Assembly (NCBI RefSeq): GCF_001183865.1
Contig: NZ_CP012020.1
Span: 1,853,838 to 1,917,837 of the forward strand
DNA from: Methylophilus sp. TWE2
GTDB lineage: Bacteria; Pseudomonadota; Gammaproteobacteria; Burkholderiales; Methylophilaceae
Reading direction: 5' to 3'
DNA: 64,000 nucleotides
The notes beneath the pieces are model-generated. The model worked only from the letters and a program-made list of their open reading frames with translations, had not been told where the DNA came from and did no database searches. The position numbers were made by a program, and so were the translations under genes. Shown in pieces: positions 31,773-41,253 of the stretch (positions within the stretch are counted from its first letter, which is position 1; every line of letters starts with the position of its first letter).

Positions 31773-32884
31773 TAGCGGATTCTGGCCCTATGCTGCACAT
31801 CCAGCTCAGTGTCTAAAGAGACTGTGAAGGTGTGGACGGCGATAGTTTGCCGGGTGGAGGTTTGTATGCGCACACGCCACTCGCCGGCTGTCACGTTGCT
31901 CTTATAGGTGTAACCCCTATAGCCGCTATCACGCCCGCCAGTCAATGAGAACCCTGGTGTGGAAACACTGACCCACTCCCCGCCGACTTTCTTCTGCCAG
32001 TCATGTAACAATTTGGTCTGCAAGCCCTGTGGAGCAAACACTGCCGAGAAACACACCAGCTTTTGGCCTGGTTGCAGATAAAAATGATCGCTATCGACAC
32101 GCCAGAATTGCCACCAGGGAGATTTTTCAACCGTCATCCAGTAGCCTTCAGGGGTTTTCTCCAGTTCATAAGCTATGACCACGGCCTGCTTGACCAGCGG
32201 CACGGGCGGAATCATGTCGGCACGATAGGCCAGCATAAGCAAGCCTGCGATCAACCATACTGGCCAGATACGCCCGACATGTCGCGGTGCACGCTGGTAT
32301 AACACATAGGTGACCGTCGCGCCGAGCAAGGTACTCAAATAAAACCAGATGGCATGTACGCTGCCAAATACAAACGGAAAGGCAAAATTGCACCAAAGGA
32401 TGGAGCACAATCCAAACATGCTCCAGCACAGGCTGAACCGGCGGTATTCACCTTCCATGAATTCATTGGCAACCAGCAATACCCCTAATATCAATGTGAC
32501 GACCCAGGCCAGTCCATAACTTGAACTCTTGAAATAAAGAATAAACAAGGCGCTCAACAGGCTGCCAAACAAAAACTGTAATATCCAGTATGGCCAATCC
32601 TGGACTGGCCAACTGGAAACACGGTTTTGCAGCCACTGCCAGTTTAATAGCCGTTCACCCAACCGCCTGACGGAAGAATAGGGTTCAGCCAGCTGGTGCA
32701 TGAGCAGCGCTGCCACCAACAAATACAAGGCAAAGATCACCATATCAGACATGGCTACCTTTTTGCCGATGGTAATGGCATCCCAGACAAAGCCGCCCAC
32801 AAAAAATGAGATGGGCAATATCATCCGGCTACGCGCCAGCAAACGTGATAGCCTGCCAGGTGATGAGTGATCAGAAATGGTCAT
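31769..32884 (-). CDS. Membrane protein with C-terminal DUF2914-type domain
   Basis: A 371-residue protein. The N-terminal ~240 residues hold about seven hydrophobic helices (for example FALYLLVAALLMHQLAEP, then WVVTLILGVLLVANEFMEG). The soluble C-terminal ~130 residues contain LVCFSAVFAPQGLQTKLLHD, W-x-x-V-S and GEWRVRIQTSTRQTIAVH, like the DUF5924/DUF2914 pair. The soluble part should face the periplasm. The function of the family is unknown. It is convergent with rlmJ, and no partner gene adjoins it. Confidence 0.78.
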   Translation of the reverse strand: MTISDHSSPGRLSRLLARSRMILPISFFVGGFVWDAITIGKKVAMSDMVIFALYLLVAALLMHQLAEPYSSVRRLGERLLNWQWLQNRVSSWPVQDWPYWILQFLFGSLLSALFILYFKSSSYGLAWVVTLILGVLLVANEFMEGEYRRFSLCWSMFGLCSILWCNFAFPFVFGSVHAIWFYLSTLLGATVTYVLYQRAPRHVGRIWPVWLIAGLLMLAYRADMIPPVPLVKQAVVIAYELEKTPEGYWMTVEKSPWWQFWRVDSDHFYLQPGQKLVCFSAVFAPQGLQTKLLHDWQKKVGGEWVSVSTPGFSLTGGRDSGYRGYTYKSNVTAGEWRVRIQTSTRQTIAVHTFTVSLDTELDVQHRARIRY

Positions 32885-33104
32885 GCAGATAAAGCACTAT
32901 GGAATACAGGACGTCGGCATTTTTATCATAGATAACGCCAACGACAATAGTATTTTGCACCCTAAAAAGTAAACTTTCTTTGATAATCAAATTTAGCCTG
33001 TTAAACTTTAAATTATCTTAAGAAAAGTCCGTTAACTATCAATATAGGTTAGATTTCGCTTTGCGAAACGCTAGCTAGCGGCAACCCCTCATCGATTATC
33101 AAGC

Positions 33105-35327
33105 ATGCGAGATTTAATCAGACAGTTAAAACAGAAAGTCACAGAGATAAAGTCTGTCAGTAATGAAACTGAACAGGCTTTAATCCGTGTTGTTTTTGTC
33201 AGTTTTATCACGCTCTATCTTTTCTTCAATCACAGCAGTTATGAACCGATCTTGCTGTGCTTGGTTTATCTATGCTTTGGCTTCCTAATGTTATATAACA
33301 TCCTGAAGGATCCGGAGAAAAATGAAAAGCGGCAATGGACGGCTATGATTATGGATATCACTGCCACGTCGTTGGAGCAAATGATTTCAGGCGCCATGGC
33401 CGGCGTGTTTATTGGCGTTTACCTGTGGCTGATTATTGGTTATGGCTTGCGCTATGGTACCAAGTTTTTTAAAGGCTGTTATTTGTTTAGCCTGATTGGT
33501 TTTGGCGTGACGCTTTACCTCAACCCTTATTGGGTGGAGCACCAGCATTTGGCTTATGGCTTCTTCCTCACCCTTTTGCTGATCCCTCCACATACCTTGC
33601 GCCTGCAAATCAGCCTGGAAAAAGCGACCAAGGAAGCCGGCCAGGCTAACGAAGCCAAGACCAACTTTGTTTCCAACATCAGCCATGAAATGCGCACCCC
33701 GCTAAACGGGATTATTGGTGCCAGCGAGTTACTGGCGCAAACCAAACTGGATGGCAAGCAATCCGAGCTGTTAAAAATGGTAGGCACCTCAGCCTCCAGC
33801 CTCAAAAAACTGATTAACGATGTGCTGGATATCAGCAAGATTGAAAAAGGCAAGGTAGAGCTGGAAGACATCACTTTCTTCCTGCCAGACCTGGTTCAGC
33901 GATTGCAACTGATGTTCCAGCTTGAGGTGGGGCGAAAACAGTTATGGCTGAGATTTGATCTTGGCCCAGAAACAGAACGCCACTATGTGGGTAGCCTGCA
34001 CCATATCGAGCAAGTACTGGTCAACCTGATTGCCAATGCCATCAAGTTTACACAGCATGGCGGTATTGATGTCACGATCAGTGATACCAACCAGCTGACT
34101 TTCCGCATTCGTGATACTGGCATAGGCATTAAAGCCGAAGTTTTGCCGATGATCTTTGACAGCTTCACCCAGGCAGATAGCAGCATCACCCGACGTTACG
34201 GTGGCACTGGTTTAGGCACTTCGATTGCCAAACAGCTGGTTGAGGTGATGGGTGGCAATATCGAGGTTTCCAGCCAGGTCAATGTGGGGACTACCTTTGT
34301 GGTCAATTTGCCACTGATGCACGCAGCAGCACCGGCACAGCCTGTCAAAGACGAAATCAATCTGGATAGTCAGTCAAATGTGGTGCCGCTGAGTAGCCAT
34401 AACAAGTTCCGCAAGAAAATTCGCGTACTGATTGCGGATGACAATGTGGTCAACCGGTTAATCCTGAATGAAACCTTGCAAAAAATGCACTGTATCGTCA
34501 AGGCCGTTGAGAATGGCGATGATGCCCTGGATGCGTTGGAGCATCACCAGTTTGACCTGATGATACTAGATTACAACATGCCGGAAATGAACGGCCTGGA
34601 AGTGTTTAACATTTACCATGCACTACCGGGCAGCAAACCGTTGAGAACAGTGATTCTCACCGCGGATGCCACAAAAACGACACAAGAGCGCTGTTTACGT
34701 GCAGGCGTATATCAGGTGCTGACCAAGCCAGTCGTCTCGCGGCAAATCCAGACCTTGATAGAAGCGATTGCCAGCACGATAGACACTGAGCAATCCGCAC
34801 AAACCACGCCCGTCCGCCGCAAAAAATCCAAGCCGGCAGAAACGCGGGCTGCGTCTGCTATCGCAGATCAAAAGTTTGTGGACGCAAGATCTCCTGACTC
34901 ACCCATGAGGTCTTTAAAGCCAAAATCTGCCCCCCTCATTGCCAGCCTACCCCCCACTGTGGAACCATTGCTGGACGATGAGCGCATGGCTCATTTGCTC
35001 AAGCTGGGTGGCAGTGAAGCTTTTCTCCACAAATTGATTACAGAGTTTTTAGAGACTACCGATGAATTGATGCGTTCACTGGGCACGCATTGCATGGACC
35101 TTAACTTTGAACAAGTGCATAAGCTGGCACACATATTGGCAGGCGAGTCTGCCAATATGGGCCTGATTCCTTTGAGTAAACACAGTCGTCGCCTGCTGGG
35201 GTTAAGCATGGAAGATGCCCAGACCATTTCCGGCCTATATCAAGCCGTGGCAGATTGCTATGATGAGACACGCGTACAGTTGCAACACCAACGTAGCAAG
35301 CTCTCACCCAAACGCTCCAACAAATAA
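33105..35327 (+). CDS. rpfC: RpfC-like hybrid sensor histidine kinase (DSF receptor type)
   Basis: A 740-residue hybrid kinase laid out like RpfC. A short cytoplasmic start is followed by about five membrane helices (residues 25-165), HisKA with FVSNISHEMRTPLNGIIG (phospho-His near 194), HATPase (about 290-405; VNLIANAIKF, then DTGIGI, then GGTGLG), a receiver domain (438-555; DYNMPEMNG, phospho-Asp near 487), a charged linker, and an Hpt domain (about 625-735; HKLAHILAGESANMGL). RpfC senses diffusible signal factor through its membrane input domain and in Xanthomonas both controls RpfG and restrains RpfF. Its tail-to-tail neighbour is an rpfF-like gene only 27 bp away, which strongly supports the call. 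No rpfG is present in the window. Confidence 0.87.
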   Translation: MRDLIRQLKQKVTEIKSVSNETEQALIRVVFVSFITLYLFFNHSSYEPILLCLVYLCFGFLMLYNILKDPEKNEKRQWTAMIMDITATSLEQMISGAMAGVFIGVYLWLIIGYGLRYGTKFFKGCYLFSLIGFGVTLYLNPYWVEHQHLAYGFFLTLLLIPPHTLRLQISLEKATKEAGQANEAKTNFVSNISHEMRTPLNGIIGASELLAQTKLDGKQSELLKMVGTSASSLKKLINDVLDISKIEKGKVELEDITFFLPDLVQRLQLMFQLEVGRKQLWLRFDLGPETERHYVGSLHHIEQVLVNLIANAIKFTQHGGIDVTISDTNQLTFRIRDTGIGIKAEVLPMIFDSFTQADSSITRRYGGTGLGTSIAKQLVEVMGGNIEVSSQVNVGTTFVVNLPLMHAAAPAQPVKDEINLDSQSNVVPLSSHNKFRKKIRVLIADDNVVNRLILNETLQKMHCIVKAVENGDDALDALEHHQFDLMILDYNMPEMNGLEVFNIYHALPGSKPLRTVILTADATKTTQERCLRAGVYQVLTKPVVSRQIQTLIEAIASTIDTEQSAQTTPVRRKKSKPAETRAASAIADQKFVDARSPDSPMRSLKPKSAPLIASLPPTVEPLLDDERMAHLLKLGGSEAFLHKLITEFLETTDELMRSLGTHCMDLNFEQVHKLAHILAGESANMGLIPLSKHSRRLLGLSMEDAQTISGLYQAVADCYDETRVQLQHQRSKLSPKRSNK

Positions 35328-35354
35328 GCCGGGCACCTTCACCATGTTCACTCA

Positions 35355-36326
35355 CTATTGATTCACTACCTGGGGCTGCGGCGCATTTGGGATAGGCTCA
35401 GCTTCACTGGTACTAGCAATTGTACTTTCTTGATTGTCGGGGAAAAGACGTGACTGGGCGCGGTAGAACCTGTCCATCACCTTCAGATCGCGCTCAGTCA
35501 ACCGCAAGGCATTCTCAACCCACACCTCCACGATATCCTTGAGTTCGTCATAGCTTAACGGATTGATCCTGGCCTTGGCTTTTTGCGCAGATAAAAAGCC
35601 TTCTGCGCGCTTGTTATTCTTATGGATAAACTCATGCACAGCCTGCTCGCCCTCACCATCCTCGACAACGATATCAATCAACCCCATCTCCAGGCACTCT
35701 TCAGCGGTATAGCGCTCACATCCCAGAATCATCTTGTCTGCGACAGCCATACCAGCCTTGCGTGCAATAAAGCTATATGCCCCCATACCCGGAATCATGT
35801 TAAAGAACAGCTCAGGAAAGCAAAATACCGCTTGTTTTTCAGCAATCAGCAGGTCACTGGTGAGGGCTGCTTCTATGCCAGCGCCTAACACTTCGCCTTG
35901 CAGCAGGGAGATTTTTGTCACATGGTCCAGCTGGAAACGAAATGCGCGTTGTGCCACCACATCAATACTGAGTTTGGCATAGGCCTGTAATTGCGCCCTG
36001 TCTTGCTGGCGGATAGCCGCAGCCATTTTTTGTAAATCGCCGCCCATATTGAAATAGCCTGGGGTCGCCGAGGCAAAAACAGAATAGCGGATTGGCAATA
36101 TCGTCTCCGCATCCGTCTGCACATAGCCGCCGCTGCGCTGGATATCGGCATGGTGCTCATGCAGATTCATCAATAAATCATGATTAATGCAGGGAATACG
36201 CTGAGGTTGATGCAAATAACTCCACAGTGCTTGGCGTTCAGCATCAAAACGGCAAAAGACCTGACCGTAATCATGTGACTGTAAACGTTGTTGATAATTA
36301 ACCAGGCCTTGTTCGAACGGTTTCAT
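35355..36326 (-). CDS. rpfF: RpfF-like DSF synthase (crotonase superfamily)
   Basis: A 323-residue enoyl-CoA hydratase/thioesterase-like protein; the ATG at 36326 follows AAGGAG, so the longer TTG-started frame to 36416 is rejected. LLQGEVLGAGIEAALTSDLL at about residues 144-163 and CFPELFFNMIPGMGAYSF at about 171-188 carry the two catalytic Glu positions of RpfF. RpfF removes water from 3-hydroxyacyl-ACP and releases a cis-2-unsaturated fatty acid, the DSF signal. The C-terminal helices (VENALRLTERDLKVMDR) also fit RpfF rather than ordinary crotonases. Convergent with the rpfC-like gene, as in Xanthomonas. The chain length of the signal cannot be predicted. Confidence 0.87.
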   Translation of the reverse strand: MKPFEQGLVNYQQRLQSHDYGQVFCRFDAERQALWSYLHQPQRIPCINHDLLMNLHEHHADIQRSGGYVQTDAETILPIRYSVFASATPGYFNMGGDLQKMAAAIRQQDRAQLQAYAKLSIDVVAQRAFRFQLDHVTKISLLQGEVLGAGIEAALTSDLLIAEKQAVFCFPELFFNMIPGMGAYSFIARKAGMAVADKMILGCERYTAEECLEMGLIDIVVEDGEGEQAVHEFIHKNNKRAEGFLSAQKAKARINPLSYDELKDIVEVWVENALRLTERDLKVMDRFYRAQSRLFPDNQESTIASTSEAEPIPNAPQPQVVNQ

Positions 36327-36486
36327 GAGTTTCTCCTTGGACATTGAAAATCTGTTGAGTGAATCAGGGAATTGACGTATGTGCATCATAGACGTCAGCC
36401 AATACATCATAATCAAAACAGAACTGTGCCGTCAGGAGAGTTCTCAGGATTTACAGTTGCAAGGATATTTCCGGCCGTAAAAACAA

Positions 36487-36510
36487 CAAAGGGAGCTCAC
36501 GCTCCCTTTG
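36487..36510 (-). terminator. Intrinsic terminator of acnB
   Basis: CAAAGGGAGC (36487-36496) and GCTCCCTTTG (36501-36510) form a perfect 10-bp stem with a TCAC loop, followed on the minus strand by TTGTTTTTA, 21 bp beyond the acnB stop. Confidence 0.85.
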
Positions 36511-36531
36511 ATCATGCCTTCAATACAACAG

Positions 36532-39111
36532 CTACGCCGTTTCTTTAATTGGAATGATTTTCTTCACATTTTCTAGCGAGCCAGCATATTGGGTCATCTG
36601 GTTAAAGTTGAGGTATTTGTAAATCTCTGCCGTGTTGGTCAGCTTGGTGCCCAAGGTATCCAGGTACTCTTGCATGGTTGGGATACGACCCAGTTTGGCA
36701 CAAACCGCTGCCAGTTCAGCAGAGCCCAGGTAAACACGGGCATCTTTACCCATACGGTTATCAAAGTTACGGGTAGAGGTCGAGAACACGGTCGCCTTGT
36801 CAGCCACACGTGCCTGGTTACCCATACACAGTGAGCAGCCTGGTACTTCCGTGCGTGCACCAGCGACACCAAAAGTTGAGTACACGCCTTCGGCTCGCAA
36901 TTGTGCTTCATCCATACGTGTTGGTGGAGCAATCCATAAACGGGTCGGGATACCACCAGCCCCTTCAAGGACCTTGCCAGCCGCGCGGTAGTGACCAATG
37001 TTGGTCATGCAACTACCAATAAAGACTTCGTCAATCTTGTCGCCCACCACAGCAGATAATGGCTTGATATCATCCGGGTCATTCGGGCAAGCCACCAGTG
37101 GTTCTTTAATCTCACTGAGGTCAATTTCGATGACGTGCGCATATTCGGCATCAGCATCAGGCTGCAACAGTTCCGGTTTTTCCAGCCATGCTTTCATGCT
37201 GGCAATGCGGCGCTCCAGCGTGCGTGCATCCTGGTAGCCATTTTCTATCATGTTCTGCATGAGCACGATATTGGAGTTGAGGAACTCAATCACCGGCTCT
37301 TTATTCAACAGCACAGTACAACCGTTGGCTGAACGCTCAGCCGAAGCATCAGCCAGCTCAAACGCCTGCTCCACCTTAAGGTCGGGCAATCCTTCGATTT
37401 CCAGTACGCGGCCGTTGAATACGTTTTTCTTGCCCTGCTTGCCAACAGTCAGTGTGCCTTCCTGGATGGCTGCGTAAGGAATCGCATTCACCAGGTCACG
37501 CAAGGTAATGCCTGGCTGCATTTGGCCTTTAAAGCGTACCAGCACTGATTCAGGCATATCCAGCGGCATGGCGCCAGTAGCTGCCGCAAACGCCACCAAA
37601 CCAGAACCAGCCGGGAAGCTGATGCCAATCGGGAACCGGGTATGCGAGTCACCGCCAGTACCCACAGTATCCGGCAGGATCAAGCGGTTCAACCAGGAGT
37701 GGATCACGCCATCACCTGCGCGCAAGCTGACGCCGCCACGGCTGGACATAAATTCAGGCAACTCATGCTGCAATTTGATATCGACTGGTTTCGGGTAAGC
37801 CGCCGTATGGCAGAAACTCTGCATGACCAGATCGGCACTAAAGCCCAGGCAAGCCAACTCTTTCAGCTCATCACGTGTCATCCCGCCCGTGGTGTCTTGG
37901 GAACCTACAGTGGTTGCTTTAGGTTCGCAATAGGTACCTGGGCGCACGCCCATACCTTCTGGCAAACCACAGGCACGACCCACCATTTTTTGCGCCAAGG
38001 TGTAGCCTTTACCAGTATCTTTGGCAGGGATGGATTTAATAAAGATGTCCGTGTCACCCAAGCCCAGCGCTTTACGTGCATTGGCAGTCAGGCCACGGCC
38101 AATAATCAATGGGATACGGCCACCTGCACGCACTTCATCCGGCAAGGTGATTGGATTCATTTCAAATGTGGCCAATACTTCACCTGCCTCAGACAATACT
38201 TTGCCTTCAAATGGCTTGATCACAATCACGTCACCGGTGTTCAGTTTAGAAACATCACACTGGATAGGCAAAGCGCCTGAGTCTTCTGCAGTGTTAAAGA
38301 AAATCGGTGCAATCTTGCTACCAATCACCACGCCGCCTGTGCGCTTGTTGGGGATGTAGGGAATATCGTCGCCCATCCACCATTGTACGGAGTTGATGGC
38401 CGATTTACGGGAAGAACCTGTCCCGACCACGTCGCCAACATAGGCCAGCGGCAAGCCTTTTTGCTTCAGGCCCTCAATCACTTTGAGCCCATCAGACATG
38501 CGGTTGATCAGCATGGCTTTGGCGTGTAATGGGATATCCGGACGGCTCCATGCATCTTGCGCTGGACTCAGGTCATCAGTATTGGTTTCACCATCCAGCT
38601 TGAACACCACCAGTTTGATTTCTTCAGCCAAAGCAGGCTTGTTGGTAAACCATTCGGCATTGGCCCAAGCCGTCATCAAAGCCTTGGCATGCGGGTTACC
38701 TGCCTTCATTTTGGCGTCGACATCATGGAAAGCGTCAAACATGAGGATGGTTGTAGACAAGGCCTTGACAGCATTCGCGGCCATTGGGGTATCCAGCAAA
38801 GCCACCAGTGCCTGGACGTTGTAGCCCCCCAGCATGGTACCTAACAGCTGTACGGCTCTTTCTGCACTGACTAAAGGTGAAATCGCAGTGCCATTTGCAA
38901 CATCTGCCAAAAAGGCCGCTTTGACATAGGCCGCCTGGTCAACACCTGCAGGAATACGGTTTTCCAGCAGATTTAACAGCAAGGCTTCCTGCCCGGCGGG
39001 AGGAGATTTTAATAACTCGACCAATGCAGCGACTTGTTCCGCATTGAGGGGTAAAGGAGGTAGATTTTGCGAGGCGCGTTCTTTTACGTGGGTTTCGTAT
39101 ACTTGTAACAT
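36532..39111 (-). CDS. acnB: Aconitate hydratase B / 2-methylisocitrate dehydratase
   Basis: An 859-residue AcnB, full length. The N-terminal HEAT-like domain begins [20 protein letters not shown]. The three [4Fe-4S]-binding cysteines lie in [14 protein letters not shown] and [16 protein letters not shown] near residues 700-770. AcnB interconverts citrate and isocitrate and hydrates 2-methylaconitate to 2-methylisocitrate. Because the prp operon in this window has prpB, prpC and prpD but no acnD or prpF, AcnB is the natural enzyme for the last hydration of the methylcitrate cycle. It is a single-gene unit with its own terminator. Confidence 0.97.
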   Translation of the reverse strand: MLQVYETHVKERASQNLPPLPLNAEQVAALVELLKSPPAGQEALLLNLLENRIPAGVDQAAYVKAAFLADVANGTAISPLVSAERAVQLLGTMLGGYNVQALVALLDTPMAANAVKALSTTILMFDAFHDVDAKMKAGNPHAKALMTAWANAEWFTNKPALAEEIKLVVFKLDGETNTDDLSPAQDAWSRPDIPLHAKAMLINRMSDGLKVIEGLKQKGLPLAYVGDVVGTGSSRKSAINSVQWWMGDDIPYIPNKRTGGVVIGSKIAPIFFNTAEDSGALPIQCDVSKLNTGDVIVIKPFEGKVLSEAGEVLATFEMNPITLPDEVRAGGRIPLIIGRGLTANARKALGLGDTDIFIKSIPAKDTGKGYTLAQKMVGRACGLPEGMGVRPGTYCEPKATTVGSQDTTGGMTRDELKELACLGFSADLVMQSFCHTAAYPKPVDIKLQHELPEFMSSRGGVSLRAGDGVIHSWLNRLILPDTVGTGGDSHTRFPIGISFPAGSGLVAFAAATGAMPLDMPESVLVRFKGQMQPGITLRDLVNAIPYAAIQEGTLTVGKQGKKNVFNGRVLEIEGLPDLKVEQAFELADASAERSANGCTVLLNKEPVIEFLNSNIVLMQNMIENGYQDARTLERRIASMKAWLEKPELLQPDADAEYAHVIEIDLSEIKEPLVACPNDPDDIKPLSAVVGDKIDEVFIGSCMTNIGHYRAAGKVLEGAGGIPTRLWIAPPTRMDEAQLRAEGVYSTFGVAGARTEVPGCSLCMGNQARVADKATVFSTSTRNFDNRMGKDARVYLGSAELAAVCAKLGRIPTMQEYLDTLGTKLTNTAEIYKYLNFNQMTQYAGSLENVKKIIPIKETA

Positions 39112-39307
39112 GATGTAGGCTCTATCAATAAAACAAAGTCGGGGGATGGGCCAGCGCTTATCTGTAACGACATGACCAGAGGCTGACCGCGAGGATTTCT
39201 TCTTGTTTGATTATAATCCAGTCCATAGGCCAGAATGTTAACTGCTTGTAACATTCCGGCAATTGATGCAAATGACAGCCGCCGACAGCAACAAAACAAC
39301 ACTACAG

Positions 39308-39631
39308 TCAGGGGGTACTGTCTCCATATAACTCTTTGGCAAATGGGGTACTACAGCTCTTACCGTAGGCGGAAGATTCCCATTTATCCAGCAATTCTTT
39401 TTGATAGCCTTTGCCATGCTGTTTCTCCAGATAGGCACGCACCTCAAACACATCGGCAAAACCGTTGTGATCAGTGTCCATCATGGCGACCTGATCTTCC
39501 AGGCTAGGGCCACTGTACCGGCCTGTACTATCAGTGAAGTATTCCAGCGCAGATTCGGCATGCACGGGCAAACTCAATACTATGGCCAAGCCAACTGCGA
39601 ACCCAATTACCCCAGTATTCATTTTTATCAT
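39308..39631 (-). CDS. Small periplasmic EF-hand protein
   Basis: A 107-residue protein from the ATG at 39631 (GGAG five bases upstream; a GTG at 39637 is less likely). Residues about 1-26 are a Sec signal peptide ending at PVHA-ES. The mature part contains one canonical calcium loop, DTDHNGFADVFE, at about residues 52-63, followed by the short helix VRAYLEKQH. The two cysteine-poor ends and the single EF-hand resemble small periplasmic EF-hand proteins of methylotrophs. The function is unknown; it may bind calcium or, given the lifestyle, lanthanides, but nothing in the loop proves that. Confidence 0.8.
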   Translation of the reverse strand: MIKMNTGVIGFAVGLAIVLSLPVHAESALEYFTDSTGRYSGPSLEDQVAMMDTDHNGFADVFEVRAYLEKQHGKGYQKELLDKWESSAYGKSCSTPFAKELYGDSTP

Positions 39632-39722
39632 ACTCACTCCATTTTGACGCTTAGTAGTATGACGTATCTTTCACCAATTCGTGCCCGGTCTCTGTGATTG
39701 CACTCACATTATCGGTAGCCAC

Positions 39723-41228
39723 TTATACCGCTTGCAACGCAATGGTTTTTTTCCATAGTGCCGGACCGGTCTGGTGTACGGACTCACCATCCGCACTCAC
39801 TGCCACCGTCACTGGCATATCCACCACTTCAAATTCATAGATGGCTTCCATACCCAAGTCTGCAAAAGCCAGCACGCGGGATTTTTTAATCGCCTTGCTG
39901 ACCAGATAAGCGGCACCACCCACCGCCATCAAGTACACCGACTTGTGCTTGGCAATCTCTGCCAAGGCCTCTTCGCCACGTTCGGCTTTGCCAATCGAAC
40001 CCAGCAATCCGGTATTCAGCATCATATCGGTATAGCTATCCATGCGCGTCGCCGTGGTCGGACCTGCCGGCCCCACGGCTTCGTCACGCACGGCATCGAC
40101 CGGGCCAACGTAATAAATAAACTTATTGGTAAAATCTACAGGTAGTGGTTCACCTTTGGCCAGCATGGTCTGGATACGTTTATGCGCAGCATCGCGCCCT
40201 GTCAGGATTTTACCTGTGAGCAACAAGGTATCTCCGGTTTTCCAAGTTTGCGTTTCCTCACGTGTCACCGTTTCCAGGTTCACGCGTTTAGCTTGCGGGC
40301 TGGGGGCCCAATCCACATCCGGGTAAACATCTGCACTCGGTGGCGTTAACTCAGCCACACCGGACCCATCCAGCGTAAAGTGCACATGACGTGTCGCTGC
40401 GCAATTAGGAATAATGGCCACGGGCAAACTGGCTGCATGGGTTGGATAATCCAGGATTTTCACATCTAATACCGTGGTCAGGCCACCCAGGCCTTGTGCG
40501 CCTATCCCTAGCTGATTAACCTTTTCATAAAGTTCCAGGCGCAATTCTTCAATGCGGTTTTGCGCACCACGTGCCTGCAACTCCTGGATATCAATCGGGG
40601 CCATCAATGACTCTTTAGCCAGCAGCATGGCTTTCTCAGCACTGCCGCCTATGCCTATCCCGAGCATGCCTGGTGGGCACCAGCCAGCGCCCATCTTGGG
40701 CACCACTTCCAGCACCCAGTCAACAATGCTTTCGTTAGGGTTGAGCATGACCAGTTTGGATTTATTTTCCGAGCCGCCGCCTTTGGCAGCCACCTGGACT
40801 TCGACTTTATCCCCCGCCACCATTTCAATATGCGTAATCGCGGGCGTATTGTCTTTAGTGTTTTTACGTGCCCCGGCGGGGTCATTCACGATAGACGCTC
40901 GCAGCGTATTGTCGGGATGCAGGTAAGCACGGCGTACGCCTTCGTTAACCATTTGCTCGATGGTCATGTCCCCCTCAAATTGCACCTGCATGCCTATTTT
41001 GACAAACGCCACCACAATGCCGGTATCCTGGCACAAGGGGCGTTTGCCTTCGGCGCACATACGGGAATTGGTCAAAATCTGCGCAATGGCGTCCCTGGCA
41101 GCAGGTGAGGCCTCTTTTTCATACGCCGCTGCCAACGCCCGGATATAGTCTTCCGGGTGGTAATAAGAGATGTATTGCAAGGCATCGGCAACACTCTCGA
41201 TAAAATCTTGGGTTTTAATCAGGGCCAT
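39723..41228 (-). CDS. fumA: Class I fumarate hydratase (iron-sulfur)
   Basis: A 501-residue one-chain class I fumarase. The N-terminal tartrate/fumarase alpha domain has NSRMCAEGKRPLCQDTGIV with a cluster cysteine, and later VPKMGAGWCPPGMLGIGIGG. The C-terminal beta domain has YYVGPVDAVRDEAVGPAGPT and TTATRMDSYTD. It hydrates fumarate to malate with an oxygen-sensitive [4Fe-4S] cluster. It lies 25 bp after the acyl-CoA synthetase gene on the same strand, and upstream genes on that strand encode Sdh and malic enzyme, so succinate can run through to pyruvate. Confidence 0.95.
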   Translation of the reverse strand: MALIKTQDFIESVADALQYISYYHPEDYIRALAAAYEKEASPAARDAIAQILTNSRMCAEGKRPLCQDTGIVVAFVKIGMQVQFEGDMTIEQMVNEGVRRAYLHPDNTLRASIVNDPAGARKNTKDNTPAITHIEMVAGDKVEVQVAAKGGGSENKSKLVMLNPNESIVDWVLEVVPKMGAGWCPPGMLGIGIGGSAEKAMLLAKESLMAPIDIQELQARGAQNRIEELRLELYEKVNQLGIGAQGLGGLTTVLDVKILDYPTHAASLPVAIIPNCAATRHVHFTLDGSGVAELTPPSADVYPDVDWAPSPQAKRVNLETVTREETQTWKTGDTLLLTGKILTGRDAAHKRIQTMLAKGEPLPVDFTNKFIYYVGPVDAVRDEAVGPAGPTTATRMDSYTDMMLNTGLLGSIGKAERGEEALAEIAKHKSVYLMAVGGAAYLVSKAIKKSRVLAFADLGMEAIYEFEVVDMPVTVAVSADGESVHQTGPALWKKTIALQAV

Positions 41229-41253
41229 TTTCTGTGTCTTTCAGACGGGCATT

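Noticed and set aside
36327..36416. N-terminal extension of the rpfF-like protein from a TTG codon
   Set aside because: The ATG at 36326 has a strong AAGGAG site and matches the family start; the extension has no ribosome site.
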